64,000 nt of DNA from an uncultured Collinsella sp. GTDB lineage: Bacteria > Actinomycetota > Coriobacteriia > Coriobacteriales > Coriobacteriaceae. The position numbers and the translations under genes are program-made. The DNA lies in contig CABUXM010000003.1 in the NCBI GenBank assembly GCA_902495545.1, forward strand, positions 1 to 64,000, written 5' to 3'. The notes under the pieces are model-generated. The model worked only from the letters and a program-made list of their open reading frames with translations, searched no databases and was not told the DNA's origin. Shown in pieces: positions 27,013 to 36,365 of the stretch. Every line of letters begins with the position of its first letter. Position 1 is the first letter of the stretch.

Positions 27013-27537
27013 TTAGTTCTCCTTACCGACGAACATCTCGGAGACCGTCAGGCCACGGCGAGCAGCGACGTCCTCAGGGCTGGAGAGCTCCTTGAGGCCC
27101 TCGACGGCAGCCTTGATGATGTTGAGGCCGTTGTCGGTACCGAGGGACTTGGACAGGACGTTCTTGATGCCAGCAAGCTCGAAGAGGGGACGCACAGCGC
27201 CGCCGGCGATAACGCCGGTACCCTCGACAGCGGGCTTGATGATGATGCGGCCGGCACCAAAGTGACCGAGAACCTCGTGCGGAATGGTGCCCTGATCGGT
27301 CACCGGCACGTGGAACATGTTCTTCTTGGCATCGAGAGACGCCTTGGAGATGGCCATGGGCACCTCAGCGGACTTGCCCATGCCAACGCCGACGTTGCCC
27401 TTGCCGTCGCCAACGACGACGAGAGCGACGAGGCTCATGCGACGACCACCCTTGACAGTCTTCGACACGCGGTTGATGTAAACGACGCGCTCCTCGAACT
27501 CGGAGGCCTCGCGCTGCTGCTTCTGATTACGAGCCAT
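27013..27537 (-). CDS. rpsE: 30S ribosomal protein S5
   Basis: Small-subunit decoding-fidelity protein, 174 residues: [20 protein letters not shown] (double-stranded RNA-binding domain), [20 protein letters not shown], and [20 protein letters not shown] in the C-terminal domain. Standard position between rplR and rpmD. Confidence 0.97.
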   Translation of the reverse strand: MARNQKQQREASEFEERVVYINRVSKTVKGGRRMSLVALVVVGDGKGNVGVGMGKSAEVPMAISKASLDAKKNMFHVPVTDQGTIPHEVLGHFGAGRIIIKPAVEGTGVIAGGAVRPLFELAGIKNVLSKSLGTDNGLNIIKAAVEGLKELSSPEDVAARRGLTVSEMFVGKEN

Positions 27538-27551
27538 GTGCTACATACCTC

Positions 27552-27920
27552 CTAGAACTCGAGACCGGCGGCACGAGCACCGTCGGCGAGGGCCTTGACG
27601 CGGCCATGGTAGATACGGCCACCGCGATCGAAGGCGACCTTGGTGATGCCGGCCTCGATGGCGCGCTTGCCAACGAGCTGACCGACCTTCTCCGCAGCCT
27701 CCTTGTTCGAGGTGTGGGTGCCCTTGAACTCGGCCTCGAGGGTCGAGGCAGAGACGAGCGTCAGGCTGGAGCCCTTGCTGTCGTCGATGATCTGGGCATA
27801 GATGTTGGCGTTAGTACGGGTCACGCGAAGACGCGGACGCTCGGAGGTACCCGAGACCTTGCCGCGAACACGACGCTGACGACGCTTGAGGCCTTCCAGC
27901 TTCGCCTTATGCTTGTTCAT
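27552..27920 (-). CDS. rplR: 50S ribosomal protein L18
   Basis: 5S rRNA-binding protein, 122 residues: [40 protein letters not shown] and the C-terminal [20 protein letters not shown]. It is preceded by a 75-base spacer that contains a hairpin. Confidence 0.97.
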   Translation of the reverse strand: MNKHKAKLEGLKRRQRRVRGKVSGTSERPRLRVTRTNANIYAQIIDDSKGSSLTLVSASTLEAEFKGTHTSNKEAAEKVGQLVGKRAIEAGITKVAFDRGGRIYHGRVKALADGARAAGLEF

Positions 27921-27948
27921 ACGTAAACTCCTAAAAAGGTTGATCTTG

Positions 27949-27970
27949 CCAGCACCTGACGGGGTGCTGG
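27949..27970 (-). promoter_or_regulatory. GC hairpin between rplF and rplR
   Basis: CCAGCACC at 27949-27956 and GGTGCTGG at 27963-27970 are perfect eight-base arms around a six-base loop. CTTTTTAGG lies about 15 bases further along the transcript. It may attenuate or process the long spc messenger. Confidence 0.4.
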
Positions 27971-27995
27971 TCTTATGCGAGTGAGTCGGTTACGA

Positions 27996-28532
27996 CTACT
28001 TGGCGGCCTTACCCAGCTTGCGGCGGATGTGCTCGCCAACGTAGTGGATACCCTTGCCCTTGTAAGGCTCGGGAGGACGATGGCCGCGGATCTCAGCGGC
28101 GATCTGACCGACCTGCTGCTTGTTGATACCCTTGACGTTCACGTGGGTGTTGTCGGGAACCTCGAAGGTGATGCCCTCGGGAGCCTCGACGATCACGGGG
28201 TGCGAGAAGCCCAGGGAGAACTCGAGGTTCTTGCCCTTCTGCTGCACGCGGTAACCGACGCCGGCGAGCTCGAGCTTCTTCTCGAAGCCCTCGGAAACGC
28301 CAACAACCATGTTGTGGATGAGGGCACGGGTGAGGCCGTGGCGGGCACGGGTCTCACGCTCGTCGTCGGGACGGGAAACGGTGAGGACGTTGTCCTCGAC
28401 GTTGATAGCGAGCTTCTCAAAGACATCGAGCTCGAGCTGGCCCTTGGGGCCCTTGACGACAACGTTGTTGCCGTTGACTGCCACTTCGACTCCGGCGGGA
28501 ATCTGGACAGGCTTATTACCGATACGAGACAC
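27996..28532 (-). CDS. rplF: 50S ribosomal protein L6
   Basis: 50S stalk-base protein, 178 residues, with two repeats of the L6 fold. It begins [20 protein letters not shown], has [20 protein letters not shown] mid-way and ends [20 protein letters not shown] plus a short tail. Standard position between rpsH and rplR. Confidence 0.97.
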   Translation of the reverse strand: MSRIGNKPVQIPAGVEVAVNGNNVVVKGPKGQLELDVFEKLAINVEDNVLTVSRPDDERETRARHGLTRALIHNMVVGVSEGFEKKLELAGVGYRVQQKGKNLEFSLGFSHPVIVEAPEGITFEVPDNTHVNVKGINKQQVGQIAAEIRGHRPPEPYKGKGIHYVGEHIRRKLGKAAK

Positions 28533-28565
28533 GGTGATCTCCTTTCCTTCTACCTACCGAGCGAA

Positions 28566-28964
28566 TTACCAGACGTAAGCGATGATCTCGCCGCCGACGT
28601 TGTGCTTGCGAGCATCGCGGTCGGTCATGACGCCATGGCTGGTGGAAATAATGGCGGTACCAAGGCCACCGCGGACGCGGGGCATGTCGGCAACGCCGGT
28701 GTACTTACGCAGGCCCGGCTTGGAAATGCGGCGGATGCCGTTGATGACCTTAGCCTTCTTGGGACCATACTTAAGCGTGATGTGCAGAGTCTTCTGGGGA
28801 ACGGTGTCCTCGACATCGTAGCCCTCGATGTAGCCCTCCTCGTGCAGAACACGAGCGATCTCGACGAGCTTCTTGCTGCTCGGCATGGAGACCGTGGCCT
28901 TGTTCACAGAGTTAGCGTTACGGATGCGCGTAAGCATATCTGCGATCGGGTCTGTAAGGTTCAT
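28566..28964 (-). CDS. rpsH: 30S ribosomal protein S8
   Basis: 16S rRNA central-domain protein, 132 residues: [20 protein letters not shown] at the start and [20 protein letters not shown] near the end. In E. coli S8 represses the spc operon by binding the rplE start region. Here rplE has become the first gene of its transcript, so such feedback would act on a new leader. Confidence 0.97.
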   Translation of the reverse strand: MNLTDPIADMLTRIRNANSVNKATVSMPSSKKLVEIARVLHEEGYIEGYDVEDTVPQKTLHITLKYGPKKAKVINGIRRISKPGLRKYTGVADMPRVRGGLGTAIISTSHGVMTDRDARKHNVGGEIIAYVW

Positions 28965-29083
28965 ACAGATTCTCCTTCGTTCTTGATGAACACGTGCTCT
29001 TGGTTCTTCGCCGCCCTTAACGGCAAAGCCTTTTTAGCGCGTTTTCCCTGTTCCAAACTGATGCTTGAAACGCTGGTAGTGAC

Positions 29084-29269
29084 TTACCAGCTGGCCTTCT
29101 TAACGCCGGGAAGCTCGCCCTTGAGTGCAAGCTCGCGGAAGCAGACACGGCACAGGCCGAACTTGCGGTACACAGAGTGCGGACGGCCGCAGCGCTGGCA
29201 GCGCGTGTACTCACGAGTAGAGAACTTCTGCTTGCGATTGCACTTGACGATCATCGATGTCTTAGCCAC
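29084..29269 (-). CDS. rpsN: 30S ribosomal protein S14, zinc-binding short form
   Basis: Small-subunit head protein of 61 residues. [20 protein letters not shown] continues to CF, giving the C-x2-C...C-x2-C zinc ribbon that defines the type Z form of Gram-positive bacteria. Spacers of about 80 and 120 bases flank it, longer than elsewhere in the operon. Confidence 0.96.
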   Translation of the reverse strand: MAKTSMIVKCNRKQKFSTREYTRCQRCGRPHSVYRKFGLCRVCFRELALKGELPGVKKASW

Positions 29270-29303
29270 TTATATCCTCCTCACATAGAGTATTGTTCGC
29301 CCC

Positions 29304-29333
29304 AAGCGCCGCCCCCTTGTGGGAACGGCGCTT
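29304..29333 (-). promoter_or_regulatory. Hairpin between rplE and rpsN
   Basis: AAGCGCCG at 29304-29311 pairs perfectly with CGGCGCTT at 29326-29333. There is no T run. It may process or stabilise the messenger just after rplE. Confidence 0.35.
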
Positions 29334-29348
29334 ATAGGGCAGGTGAAC

Positions 29349-29906
29349 CTATTTCTTGAACGGGAAACCGAAGGCGTCCAGAAGGGCCTTGGCCTCCTCA
29401 TCGGTGTTGGCGGTGGTCACGAAAGTGATGTCCATACCACGCTGGTGATCGACGGAGTCGAAGTCGATCTCGGGGAAGATGAGCTGCTCGGTGACGCCCA
29501 TGGAGAAGTTACCACGGCCGTCGAAGCTCTTGGCGGAGATGCCGCGGAAGTCACGGATACGGGGGATCGCGACGGAGGTCAGACGATCGAAGAACTCCCA
29601 CATACGGTCGCCACGCAGGGTAACCTTGCAGCCGATCGGCATACCAGCGCGCAGGCGGAAGGTAGCGATGGACTTGCGGGCACGGGTAATCATCGGCTGC
29701 TGGCCGGTGATGGCGCGCAGGTCGCGCACGGCACCGTCGATGGCCTTGGAATCGGTAGCGGCCTCGCCGACACCCATGTTCACGACGATCTTCTCAAACT
29801 TGGGGATCATCATGACGTTCTCGTACTGGAACTTGTCCTGAAGCTGCTGCTTGACCTCGTTGTTGTACTTGGTCTTCAGACGCGGCACATACTTCTCTTC
29901 TGCCAT
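29349..29906 (-). CDS. rplE: 50S ribosomal protein L5
   Basis: 5S rRNA-binding protein of the central protuberance, 185 residues: [60 protein letters not shown] and the C-terminal [20 protein letters not shown]. It normally follows rplX within a few bases, but here the preceding gene on the chromosome is a 3' end of an xdhC-like gene. rplX is about 31.6 kb away. A promoter-like sequence lies about 140 bases upstream, making rplE the head of a separate transcript. Confidence 0.97.
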   Translation of the reverse strand: MAEEKYVPRLKTKYNNEVKQQLQDKFQYENVMMIPKFEKIVVNMGVGEAATDSKAIDGAVRDLRAITGQQPMITRARKSIATFRLRAGMPIGCKVTLRGDRMWEFFDRLTSVAIPRIRDFRGISAKSFDGRGNFSMGVTEQLIFPEIDFDSVDHQRGMDITFVTTANTDEEAKALLDAFGFPFKK

Positions 29907-30043
29907 TGTTCACTCCTTCTTGGGGTTTTAAGCACGGGGCGTGGCCACGATGGGTTGTCCTCGTGCCTCCTGGCTGCATCCGCGCCGCTCATGGCATTTC
30001 GCGGTTTGGACTCGACGCAGCAGGAGCCGACAAAACAATCGGT

Positions 30044-30072
30044 ACTATACGCGCATCGGGAGCGTATTTCCA
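30044..30072 (-). promoter_or_regulatory. Candidate promoter for rplE and the distal ribosomal operon
   Basis: On the minus strand TGGAAA (30067-30072) and TATAGT (30044-30049) are 17 bases apart, four of six and five of six matches to the housekeeping sigma consensus. The predicted start lies about 130 bases upstream of rplE. A local promoter is required if the upstream half of the cluster ends at the terminator after rplX. Confidence 0.5.
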
Positions 30073-30129
30073 GAAAAACCTCGTCTGCCTGCACAACTCC
30101 ACAACTCCCCCGCACAAATGGGTCCCAAA

Positions 30130-30204
30130 AAGCAGTTGCGGTGAAATAGGGACTGTTTGGCGGCCTAACAGGCTTAAACAATCCTTATTTCACCGCAACT
30201 GCTT
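30130..30204. repeat. Palindromic repeat (family B), copy 1
   Basis: AAGCAGTTGCGGTGAAATA at 30130-30148 and its exact reverse complement at 30186-30204 enclose a centre containing TTTGGCGGCCTAACAGG. Copy 2 at 32928-32994 shares the arm core (AGTTGCGGTG-AATAG) and the centre. It lies after the xdhC-like gene and may also act as its terminator. Confidence 0.8.
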
Positions 30205-30217
30205 GTTGGGGATGCGA

Positions 30218-31261
30218 TTAGCGCTTGCGGGGGACGAGTTTGGTGCGGCGCAGGTGGATCATCTCGGCGGCGATGGAGATAGCGATCTCCTCGGGATCCT
30301 CTGCCTCGATGGCAACGCCGATCGGCAGGTGCAGCCCGTCGATCTGGTCCTGCGTAAAGCCCTCCTGTTCCAAGCGAGCCCGCACAAAGGCCGTCTTGCG
30401 GCGCGAGCCAAGGCAACCCAGATAGGCGGGCTTGGCGCGCATGGCCTGAATCACCACGTCGATATCGGACTTGTGGCCTGCTGTGGCCACGACCACCAAG
30501 TCGCGCGGACCGATGGGGCACTGCTCGCCCAGGTTCTTGTAGTCGACCAGACGACGGTCGTAGACACCGGGTACCCATTCGGGCGTCAGCGTGCCGGGGC
30601 GGTCGTCGCAAGCCACGACGGCAAAGCCCGCCGCCGTGAGCACGCACGCCGTCGCGGCGCCCACGTGTCCGCAGCCAAAGATGTAGGTCAGGCCCTCGGG
30701 GCAGAGCGTCTCGATGTGCGCCGGGGGAATCTCGGAGGCGGCGTTGGTGTAGGTGACCTTACTCCCCTCCTCCACCAGCGAAAGTTCGGGGCAGCCGGCA
30801 ATGGTATGGCGCGATGTCTCGCCATGGTACTCGACCACATCGCCCTCGAGGGCCTGAATGACAAACGGTTCAAAGTCGATGACGAAGTCGCCAATGCGTC
30901 GATACGCCAAGACGTCGGCAACCGACTGGAACAACGGCACCTGCGATACATCCAGATGCAGATAGCACAGGCAGATGGCTCCGCCGCAGATCATGCCGGT
31001 ATCGGAGTTCTCGCCGCCCATGGTGTAGCGGACCAGACGCGATTTACCCCCGGCCAGCAGCTCGCGCGCCTCGTCCAGCGCAAAGAGCTCAATCTTGCCG
31101 CCGCCGATAGTGCCCGCCTGGCTACCGTCGGCAAAGACGGCCATCCAGGCGCCCACGCCGCGCGGCGACGACCCCGCCGTGCCGGCCACGACCACGAGCT
31201 CGCACGTCTCGCCGGCACGCAGGGCGGCAAGCGCCGCATTCACAACATCGAGCTTTTCCAT
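30218..31261 (-). CDS. XdhC/CoxI-family molybdenum hydroxylase maturation factor
   Basis: XdhC-type proteins bind molybdenum cofactor and deliver the sulfurated form to xanthine dehydrogenase. The protein has 347 residues. The N-terminal XdhC domain shows VVVAGTAGSSPRGVGAWMAV and GTIGGGKIELFALDEA; the C-terminal Rossmann domain starts TYIFGCGHVGAATACVLTAA near residue 191 and continues with VVACDDRPG. It follows yqeB by nine bases. Together with the YqeB, YqeC and MocA-like genes it forms the cofactor-maturation part of the purine locus. The family call is firm; the client enzyme is presumably the xanthine dehydrogenase at 44951. Confidence 0.88.
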   Translation of the reverse strand: MEKLDVVNAALAALRAGETCELVVVAGTAGSSPRGVGAWMAVFADGSQAGTIGGGKIELFALDEARELLAGGKSRLVRYTMGGENSDTGMICGGAICLCYLHLDVSQVPLFQSVADVLAYRRIGDFVIDFEPFVIQALEGDVVEYHGETSRHTIAGCPELSLVEEGSKVTYTNAASEIPPAHIETLCPEGLTYIFGCGHVGAATACVLTAAGFAVVACDDRPGTLTPEWVPGVYDRRLVDYKNLGEQCPIGPRDLVVVATAGHKSDIDVVIQAMRAKPAYLGCLGSRRKTAFVRARLEQEGFTQDQIDGLHLPIGVAIEAEDPEEIAISIAAEMIHLRRTKLVPRKR

Positions 31262-31270
31262 TGCCGCCTT

Positions 31271-32065
31271 CTATCCTCTAAAGACATCGGTGAGCATAGC
31301 GAGTGCCTCGAGCACGCCGCCGCCGACCGACGTCGCCTTGTCCGAAATATAGTTGATATAGCTGGCGTCGCCGCGCGGATCGACATCGGCGCATTTAAAG
31401 CCCTCGGTGACCTGGACGCCATTCGCCAAAAGCCCGCGCAGACAGCCATCGATCTGCGTGCACATGGGCGTATCGCCCGCGTAGCCAATCACGTCTCCGG
31501 CGCTCACGATGTCGCCGATCGCGCGGTCGGACCAAAACACGCCGGCGGCGGGACTGTGGATAACGCGCTCTCTGCCATAGCCAGCGATAATGCCCGGCAC
31601 GCCCGTGTTGGGCTGGGGTGAGCCCTGGGTAATCACGCGGCCCAAAAAATGCCCGCGCATGGTTTCGACCACGGCGTCGCAGTCAACCGGCGCGGTAAAG
31701 CCCGGCCCCACGGCGATGACGGCAGGAGCCATGTCGCGCGTGGTACCCAGATTGCGCTTGGCCAGAATCGCGTCTACCACAGCCGCGGGCTTAAACTCGC
31801 CGGCCATCTGTGCCTGGGGGTCCACCACCACGGCGACATCCCCCGCCTCGGTAATCTCAAGCGCCTCGGCCGGCGTCCGTGCCAAGCGAGCGCGAACGCC
31901 TTCGACCTCGACCTCGCCCAAGCGAATGGCCTCGCAAAAACTGATTGTGCGACGGATGCACGTGGGGACCGCGATATCGGCCATGACAACCGACGCGCCG
32001 GCGCGCACCAAGCGAGCGGCGACGCCCGTGGCGATATCGCCGGCGCCGCGAACATAAACGAGCAT
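31271..32065 (-). CDS. yqeB: Selenium-dependent molybdenum hydroxylase maturation protein YqeB
   Basis: Member of the YqeB (EF2563) family found beside selenium-dependent molybdenum hydroxylases; proposed to help insert labile selenium into the cofactor. The protein has 264 residues and begins VYVRGAGDIATGVAARLVRA, a Rossmann-like nucleotide site, followed by ADIAVPTCIRRTISFCEAI. PAVIAVGPGFTAPVDCDAVV and the C-terminal KATSVGGGVLEALAML are other conserved stretches. It is the first gene of a pair with xdhC and is divergent from yqeC. Confidence 0.85.
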   Translation of the reverse strand: MLVYVRGAGDIATGVAARLVRAGASVVMADIAVPTCIRRTISFCEAIRLGEVEVEGVRARLARTPAEALEITEAGDVAVVVDPQAQMAGEFKPAAVVDAILAKRNLGTTRDMAPAVIAVGPGFTAPVDCDAVVETMRGHFLGRVITQGSPQPNTGVPGIIAGYGRERVIHSPAAGVFWSDRAIGDIVSAGDVIGYAGDTPMCTQIDGCLRGLLANGVQVTEGFKCADVDPRGDASYINYISDKATSVGGGVLEALAMLTDVFRG

Positions 32066-32167
32066 TCCCGGGGCACCTCCCTGTGCTACGGTTTGAGCAG
32101 AGCAAAAGCGGTTCGACCGCTACTCTGATGATTATTTATTATCACAGTATTATACGGCGGTGAACAG

Positions 32168-32902
32168 ATGGAAACGACGAGCGGAAACCTTGCCTCCGCG
32201 CTCAAGATCGAGCCGGGCATTACCGCAATTATCGGCAGCGGCGGCAAGTCGACCTTGCTGAAGGCGCTGGGTCTCGAGCTCATGCGCGCTGGCGGCAGGG
32301 TGCTTCTCTGTACCACCACGCACATGTTTCCCGTCGCCGGCGTGCCGTGGGACGGGTCGAGCCGTCGTCTGGACGCCGCACCCTGGAAACCGGGCGCTCT
32401 GCATGTTCCCGGCTGCACCTGCGAGGCATGCGCAGGCATGAGCCGCGGAAGTATCTGCCAGGCGGGTGTTTTGGACCCGGAGACAGGCAAGCTCTCCGCC
32501 CCCGCCGAGCCGCCCAACGAGCTGGCGCAGCGCTTTGACTACGTCCTGGCCGAGGCGGACGGCAGCAAGCGGCTCCCGCTCAAGGCGCACGCCCCGTGGG
32601 AGCCGGTAATTCCCTCTGGCACGGCCAACATCGTCTGGATCGTCGGCGCCTCGGGATTCGGCAAGCCCGTCGCCGAGGTTGTCCACCGCCCCGAGCTCTT
32701 CTGCGAGCGCTGCGGCTGCGAGCCCACCGATACCGCCACGCCCGAGCGCGTCGCCCAGGTGCTCAATGCCGAGATGCAGGCGCTGAAACTCAATACCGCA
32801 CGCGTCATGCTCAACCAAGTCGACACGCTCAGCGACCCCACGATGGCCGACCGCTTCGAGGCAGCCCTCGGCCGCCCCGTCGTCGCCACCAGCCTCAAAT
32901 AG
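32168..32902 (+). CDS. yqeC: Selenium cofactor biosynthesis protein YqeC
   Basis: A P-loop protein of 244 residues in the YqeC family, a marker of selenium-dependent molybdenum hydroxylases. The Walker A-like motif IIGSGGKSTLLKALG lies near residues 21-35, followed by VLLCTTTHMFPV. YVLAEADGSKRLPLKAHAPW is the second conserved block. The gene is transcribed divergently from yqeB-xdhC and convergently with hyuA. The exact reaction is not established; genomic work links it to the labile selenium cofactor. Confidence 0.85.
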   Translation: METTSGNLASALKIEPGITAIIGSGGKSTLLKALGLELMRAGGRVLLCTTTHMFPVAGVPWDGSSRRLDAAPWKPGALHVPGCTCEACAGMSRGSICQAGVLDPETGKLSAPAEPPNELAQRFDYVLAEADGSKRLPLKAHAPWEPVIPSGTANIVWIVGASGFGKPVAEVVHRPELFCERCGCEPTDTATPERVAQVLNAEMQALKLNTARVMLNQVDTLSDPTMADRFEAALGRPVVATSLK

Positions 32903-32927
32903 CCGGCGCTGCCCCAGAAGACCTATA

Positions 32928-32994
32928 AGTTGCGGTGGAATAGTTCCTGAAACGGCCTATTTGGCGGCTAAACAGGAACTATTCCACCGCAACT
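32928..32994. repeat. Palindromic repeat (family B), copy 2
   Basis: Arms of 22 bases match exactly: AGTTGCGGTGGAATAGTTCC+TG at 32928-32949 against its reverse complement at 32973-32994. The centre has GGCCTATTTGGCGGCTAAA. It lies between the convergent yqeC and hyuA stops and may serve as a bidirectional terminator. Copy 1 is at 30130-30204. Confidence 0.82.
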
Positions 32995-33021
32995 GCGGAG
33001 GGGAATCCGGCGATCTTCCTG

Positions 33022-34389
33022 TTAGCGGGGCACGTAGCGGCCGGGTTGGGCTCCGGTGGGCTCGCCATCGCGTGCCGCCAGCACGCCGTTCACAAACACG
33101 GCCTTGGCGCGGCCATGTGCCTCAAAACCCTCGAGCGGCGTGTAGTCCACAGCCTGATGCTGCGTCGCCGCGCTAATGGTCCAGCGCGCCTTGGGATCCC
33201 ACACGCACACGTCGGCATCGGCGCCCTCGGCAAGACAGCCCTTGCGCGGATACATGCCAAAGACGCGCGCCGGGTTCTCGCTCATCAAGCGGCACAGATC
33301 CTCGGGTCCCAGCTGGCCCTCAAAGCTCGTGGCAATCGCGACGGGACGATGCTCCACGCCGGGCCCGCCGTTGGGAATCGCGCGGAAATCATCGCGTCCG
33401 CGGTCCTTTTGCCCGTGCAGGTTAAAGCTGCAATGATCGGTCGCAATAGTATCGATCTCGCCGGCCACAAGCGCCTCGCGCAGCGCGGCACGGTCGCCGG
33501 CATGGCGCAGTGGCGGGCTCATCACATACTTGGCACCCGCAAAGCCGTCCTCGCCCTGCTCCAAGTAGCAAGTATCGTCGAGCATCAGATACTGAGGGCA
33601 GGTCTCGACATAGATGTTCTTCTGCCCGCGCGCTTTGGCAGCGCGAATGGCCTCGAGCCCCAGCTTGGTCGAAAGGTGCACCACATTGACTGGAGCGTCC
33701 CCGGCTAAGTGCGCCAGATACAGCAGACGACTCACGGCCTCACCCTCGCACACGTCCGGACGGCTGAGCGCATGCCCCTCGGGCCCATGAATCCCCTGCT
33801 CGTACACGCGCTTCTGCAGTTCATTCACCAGCGTACCGTTCTCGCAATGCACGCAGAGCATGCCGCCCACGCACTTGAGTTCCTCCAGCACCTCGAGCGT
33901 CTCGGCGTCGTCCAGGCGCAGGTGGTCATAGGCAAAGTAGGTCTTAAACGACGACACGCCCGCCTCGCGCATGGCCGAAAGATCGGCGCGGTTGCGTTCA
34001 TTCCACTCGGCGAGTGCCATATGAAACGCGTAGTTGGCCGTGCAGGTTCCGTCGGCGCGGCGATGCCACTCGGCCAAGGCATCGGGCATGGTCACGCCGC
34101 GATCGGCCGTCGCGTAGTCCACGATGGTCGTCGTACCGCCGCAGGCAGCCGCACGCGTACCGGTCTCAAAGCTATCGGCCGTCCAATCCATGCCAGTCCA
34201 GCACTGCATGTGCGTGTGGCCGTCGATAAAGCCGGGGAACACCCAACAGTCGGTGGCGTCCTGGACGGTATCGCCCTCGCCCGGCTCGATTGCCGCGGCG
34301 ATCCGCACAATCTTATCGCCCTCCATGGCAAGATCGGCGCGGCGAAGCCCCTGGGGCGTCACGAGCGCGCCGTTTTTGATGATGATCAT
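33022..34389 (-). CDS. hyuA: Dihydropyrimidinase/hydantoinase-like amidohydrolase
   Basis: A cyclic amidohydrolase of 455 residues expected to open a hydantoin-like or dihydropyrimidine-like ring. Metal and lysine ligands are visible in FPGFIDGHTHMQ near residues 53-64, VSSFKTYFAYDHLR near 145-158 (bridging carbamylated Lys), NVVHLSTKLGLEAI and TIATDHCSFNLHGQ near 312-325 (Asp). It is the last gene of the ygeX-ygeY-ygeW-mocA-hyuA operon, nine bases after the MocA-like gene. In uric-acid-degrading anaerobes an HyuA homologue belongs to the pathway gene set; that role is inferred here from context. Confidence 0.88.
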   Translation of the reverse strand: MIIIKNGALVTPQGLRRADLAMEGDKIVRIAAAIEPGEGDTVQDATDCWVFPGFIDGHTHMQCWTGMDWTADSFETGTRAAACGGTTTIVDYATADRGVTMPDALAEWHRRADGTCTANYAFHMALAEWNERNRADLSAMREAGVSSFKTYFAYDHLRLDDAETLEVLEELKCVGGMLCVHCENGTLVNELQKRVYEQGIHGPEGHALSRPDVCEGEAVSRLLYLAHLAGDAPVNVVHLSTKLGLEAIRAAKARGQKNIYVETCPQYLMLDDTCYLEQGEDGFAGAKYVMSPPLRHAGDRAALREALVAGEIDTIATDHCSFNLHGQKDRGRDDFRAIPNGGPGVEHRPVAIATSFEGQLGPEDLCRLMSENPARVFGMYPRKGCLAEGADADVCVWDPKARWTISAATQHQAVDYTPLEGFEAHGRAKAVFVNGVLAARDGEPTGAQPGRYVPR

Positions 34390-34398
34390 AATTGCTCC

Positions 34399-35013
34399 TT
34401 ATTGATTGATGCAGTTGGCCACGCGATCAAAATACGAGCAGGCGGCGATATGCTCCGTTATGCGTTGCTGTCCCTTGGCGGTATCGACGTCCCACAGCTC
34501 GTAGGCACGCGCCTCGACCAGCACCACGTCGGTACGGTCCTTGAGGATCGAACCGCCGCCGTCCTTGCCCTCAAGACACATAAGTGCATCGAACAGTTCC
34601 GCCGGAAAGAGCACCGGGCTCGAAGGCTCACCGTTGCACGCAAGACGCACCGGATGTTTGCGGCCACACTCGTCAAACGCACGAACCATAGCCTCAAAAG
34701 AACCCGAACTCACGAGCGGCTGGTCGCCCGGCAAAAAGAGGCAACCTTTCCAGTTGCGTTCGACTCCCCACGAAAGGCCCGCACGGACGCTTTCGCTGCG
34801 CAGCTCGCCATCGTGCAGCACGCACGGGCAATGCTTGTCCTCGCAAATCTGGGCGACCTCGGGCCAACGCGTCGAAACCACGACGTCAAAGCCCCGGGGA
34901 ACCGAATCGATGGTCCGGGCAATCAGCGGCTCGCCATAGATATCGGCAAGCATCTTGTTAGAGCCAAACCGCTTGCCCTCGCCCGAAGCCATAATGACGC
35001 ATCCAAGTTTCAT
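34399..35013 (-). CDS. MocA-like nucleotidyltransferase (molybdenum cofactor)
   Basis: A 204-residue GT-A-fold nucleotidyltransferase of the MobA/MocA group, which adds CMP or GMP to molybdopterin. The nucleotide loop is IMASGEGKRFGSNKML at residues 7-22, and FLPGDQPLVSSGSF near 92-105 contains the metal aspartate. The ATG at 35013 follows GAGGTA. The family next to YqeB/YgeW genes has been called YgfJ. It probably makes the dinucleotide cofactor of the xanthine dehydrogenase encoded 10 kb away. Confidence 0.85.
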   Translation of the reverse strand: MKLGCVIMASGEGKRFGSNKMLADIYGEPLIARTIDSVPRGFDVVVSTRWPEVAQICEDKHCPCVLHDGELRSESVRAGLSWGVERNWKGCLFLPGDQPLVSSGSFEAMVRAFDECGRKHPVRLACNGEPSSPVLFPAELFDALMCLEGKDGGGSILKDRTDVVLVEARAYELWDVDTAKGQQRITEHIAACSYFDRVANCINQ

Positions 35014-35100
35014 GGTGATACCTCCCCTGAAACCATCGTACCCATAACTCGCGCCGCGGGCATCTACATCGAAAGCGCTTATCCCGCACGCCCGCGATGC

Positions 35101-35138
35101 AAAAAGGGGCACCCCGCCGGTTGGCAGAGCGCCCCCTT
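35101..35138 (-). terminator. Hairpin terminator between ygeW and the MocA-like gene
   Basis: On the minus strand AAGGGGGCGCTCTGCC pairs imperfectly with GGCGGGGTGCCCCTT and is followed by a T run (TTTTT). It may reduce transcription of mocA and hyuA relative to ygeW. Confidence 0.6.
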
Positions 35139-35162
35139 TACATGGCTTACCTCAACCCGGCT

Positions 35163-36365
35163 TTAGGCCTGGAGCCAACGGGCGGTGTTGCGCTCGTCGA
35201 GGGCCTTGAGGGTAGCGGCGGGATCGGCAACCTTCTGCAGGAACATCATGGCTGCGATGGCGTACGGCTTGTAGCTGGCCTCCTTGTACATGCCCACGCG
35301 GTGCATGTCGAAGACGTCGGCGTTAACCTCGCCGTGCTCGCAGGAGACACCGGAGATGTCGGCGGGCAGCGGGTGCATAAAGATGGTGTCCTGGCCGTTG
35401 GCAGTCTTCTTCATGAGCTCGGTCGTGGAGCACCAGTCCTGATGGGTGGCGTTCTGGGCGAGCAGCTCCTTCTCGAGCGCGGCGATGCCGGCGTCGTCGC
35501 CCTCGGCGTACAGGTTGGTGCGCTTCTCCATGGCGGCAAACGGAGCCCAGCTCTTGGGGATCACGATGTCGGCGCCCTCGAAGGCCTCGGCCATAGTGTT
35601 GACCTGCTTAAAGGTGGTGCCGGACTCGGCGGCATAACCCTTGGCGCGCTCGACGACCTCAGGCATGAGGTCGTAGCCCTCGGGGTGGGCCAGGGTGACG
35701 TCCATGCCAAAGCGGGGCAGCAGGCTGATCAGCGACTGCGGGCAGGACAGCGGCTTGCCGTAAGAGGGCGAATAGGCCCAGGTGACGGCAACCTTCTTGC
35801 CCTTGAGGTTCTCGAGGCCGCCAAACTCGTTGATGAGGTAGAGCATGTCGACAGAGGACTGCGTGGGGTGATCGGAGTCGGACTGCAGGGAGATGAGCGT
35901 GGGACGGTGATCCAGAACGCTGTCCTCGTAAGCCTGCTGGACAGACTCGGAGACCTCGGCCATGTAGGCGTCGCCCTTGCCGATGTACATGTCATCGCGG
36001 ATGCCGATGACGTCGGCCATGAAGGAGATCATGGTAGCGGTCTCGCGGACGGTCTCGCCGTGAGCGATCTGGGACTTCTTCTCGTCCAGGTCCTGCAGCT
36101 CAAGGCCGAGCAGGTTGGCGGCCTTAGAGAAGGAGAAGCGCGTACGGGTGGAGTTGTCACGGAACAGGGAGACGGCCAGGCCCGAGTCGAAGATCTTGGA
36201 CGAAACGTTGTTCTCGCGCAGCTCGCGCAGGGCGTCGGCGACGATGTAGAGCGCCTTGAGCTCATCGGTGGTCTTGTCCCAGGTGTGCAGGAAGTCGCTG
36301 CCGTACATACCCTTAAAATCGAGGCCGTTCAGCTGCTCGACGAGCTCGGTAAACTTGACGTCCAT
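35163..36365 (-). CDS. ygeW: Knotted carbamoyltransferase YgeW
   Basis: An aspartate/ornithine-carbamoyltransferase relative of 400 residues. Carbamoyl-phosphate ligands are in FRDNSTRTRFSFSKAANL (S-T-R-T-R near residues 82-87), then HPTQSSVDML and FMHPLPADISGV. The S-x-x-D/GETV region (IAHGETVRETATMI) is typical of YgeW. In the purine pathway it is thought to phosphorolyse a ureido intermediate to carbamoyl phosphate, yielding ATP through carbamate kinase; no carbamate kinase gene lies in this window. The ATG at 36365 has AAAGGA upstream. Confidence 0.92.
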   Translation of the reverse strand: MDVKFTELVEQLNGLDFKGMYGSDFLHTWDKTTDELKALYIVADALRELRENNVSSKIFDSGLAVSLFRDNSTRTRFSFSKAANLLGLELQDLDEKKSQIAHGETVRETATMISFMADVIGIRDDMYIGKGDAYMAEVSESVQQAYEDSVLDHRPTLISLQSDSDHPTQSSVDMLYLINEFGGLENLKGKKVAVTWAYSPSYGKPLSCPQSLISLLPRFGMDVTLAHPEGYDLMPEVVERAKGYAAESGTTFKQVNTMAEAFEGADIVIPKSWAPFAAMEKRTNLYAEGDDAGIAALEKELLAQNATHQDWCSTTELMKKTANGQDTIFMHPLPADISGVSCEHGEVNADVFDMHRVGMYKEASYKPYAIAAMMFLQKVADPAATLKALDERNTARWLQA

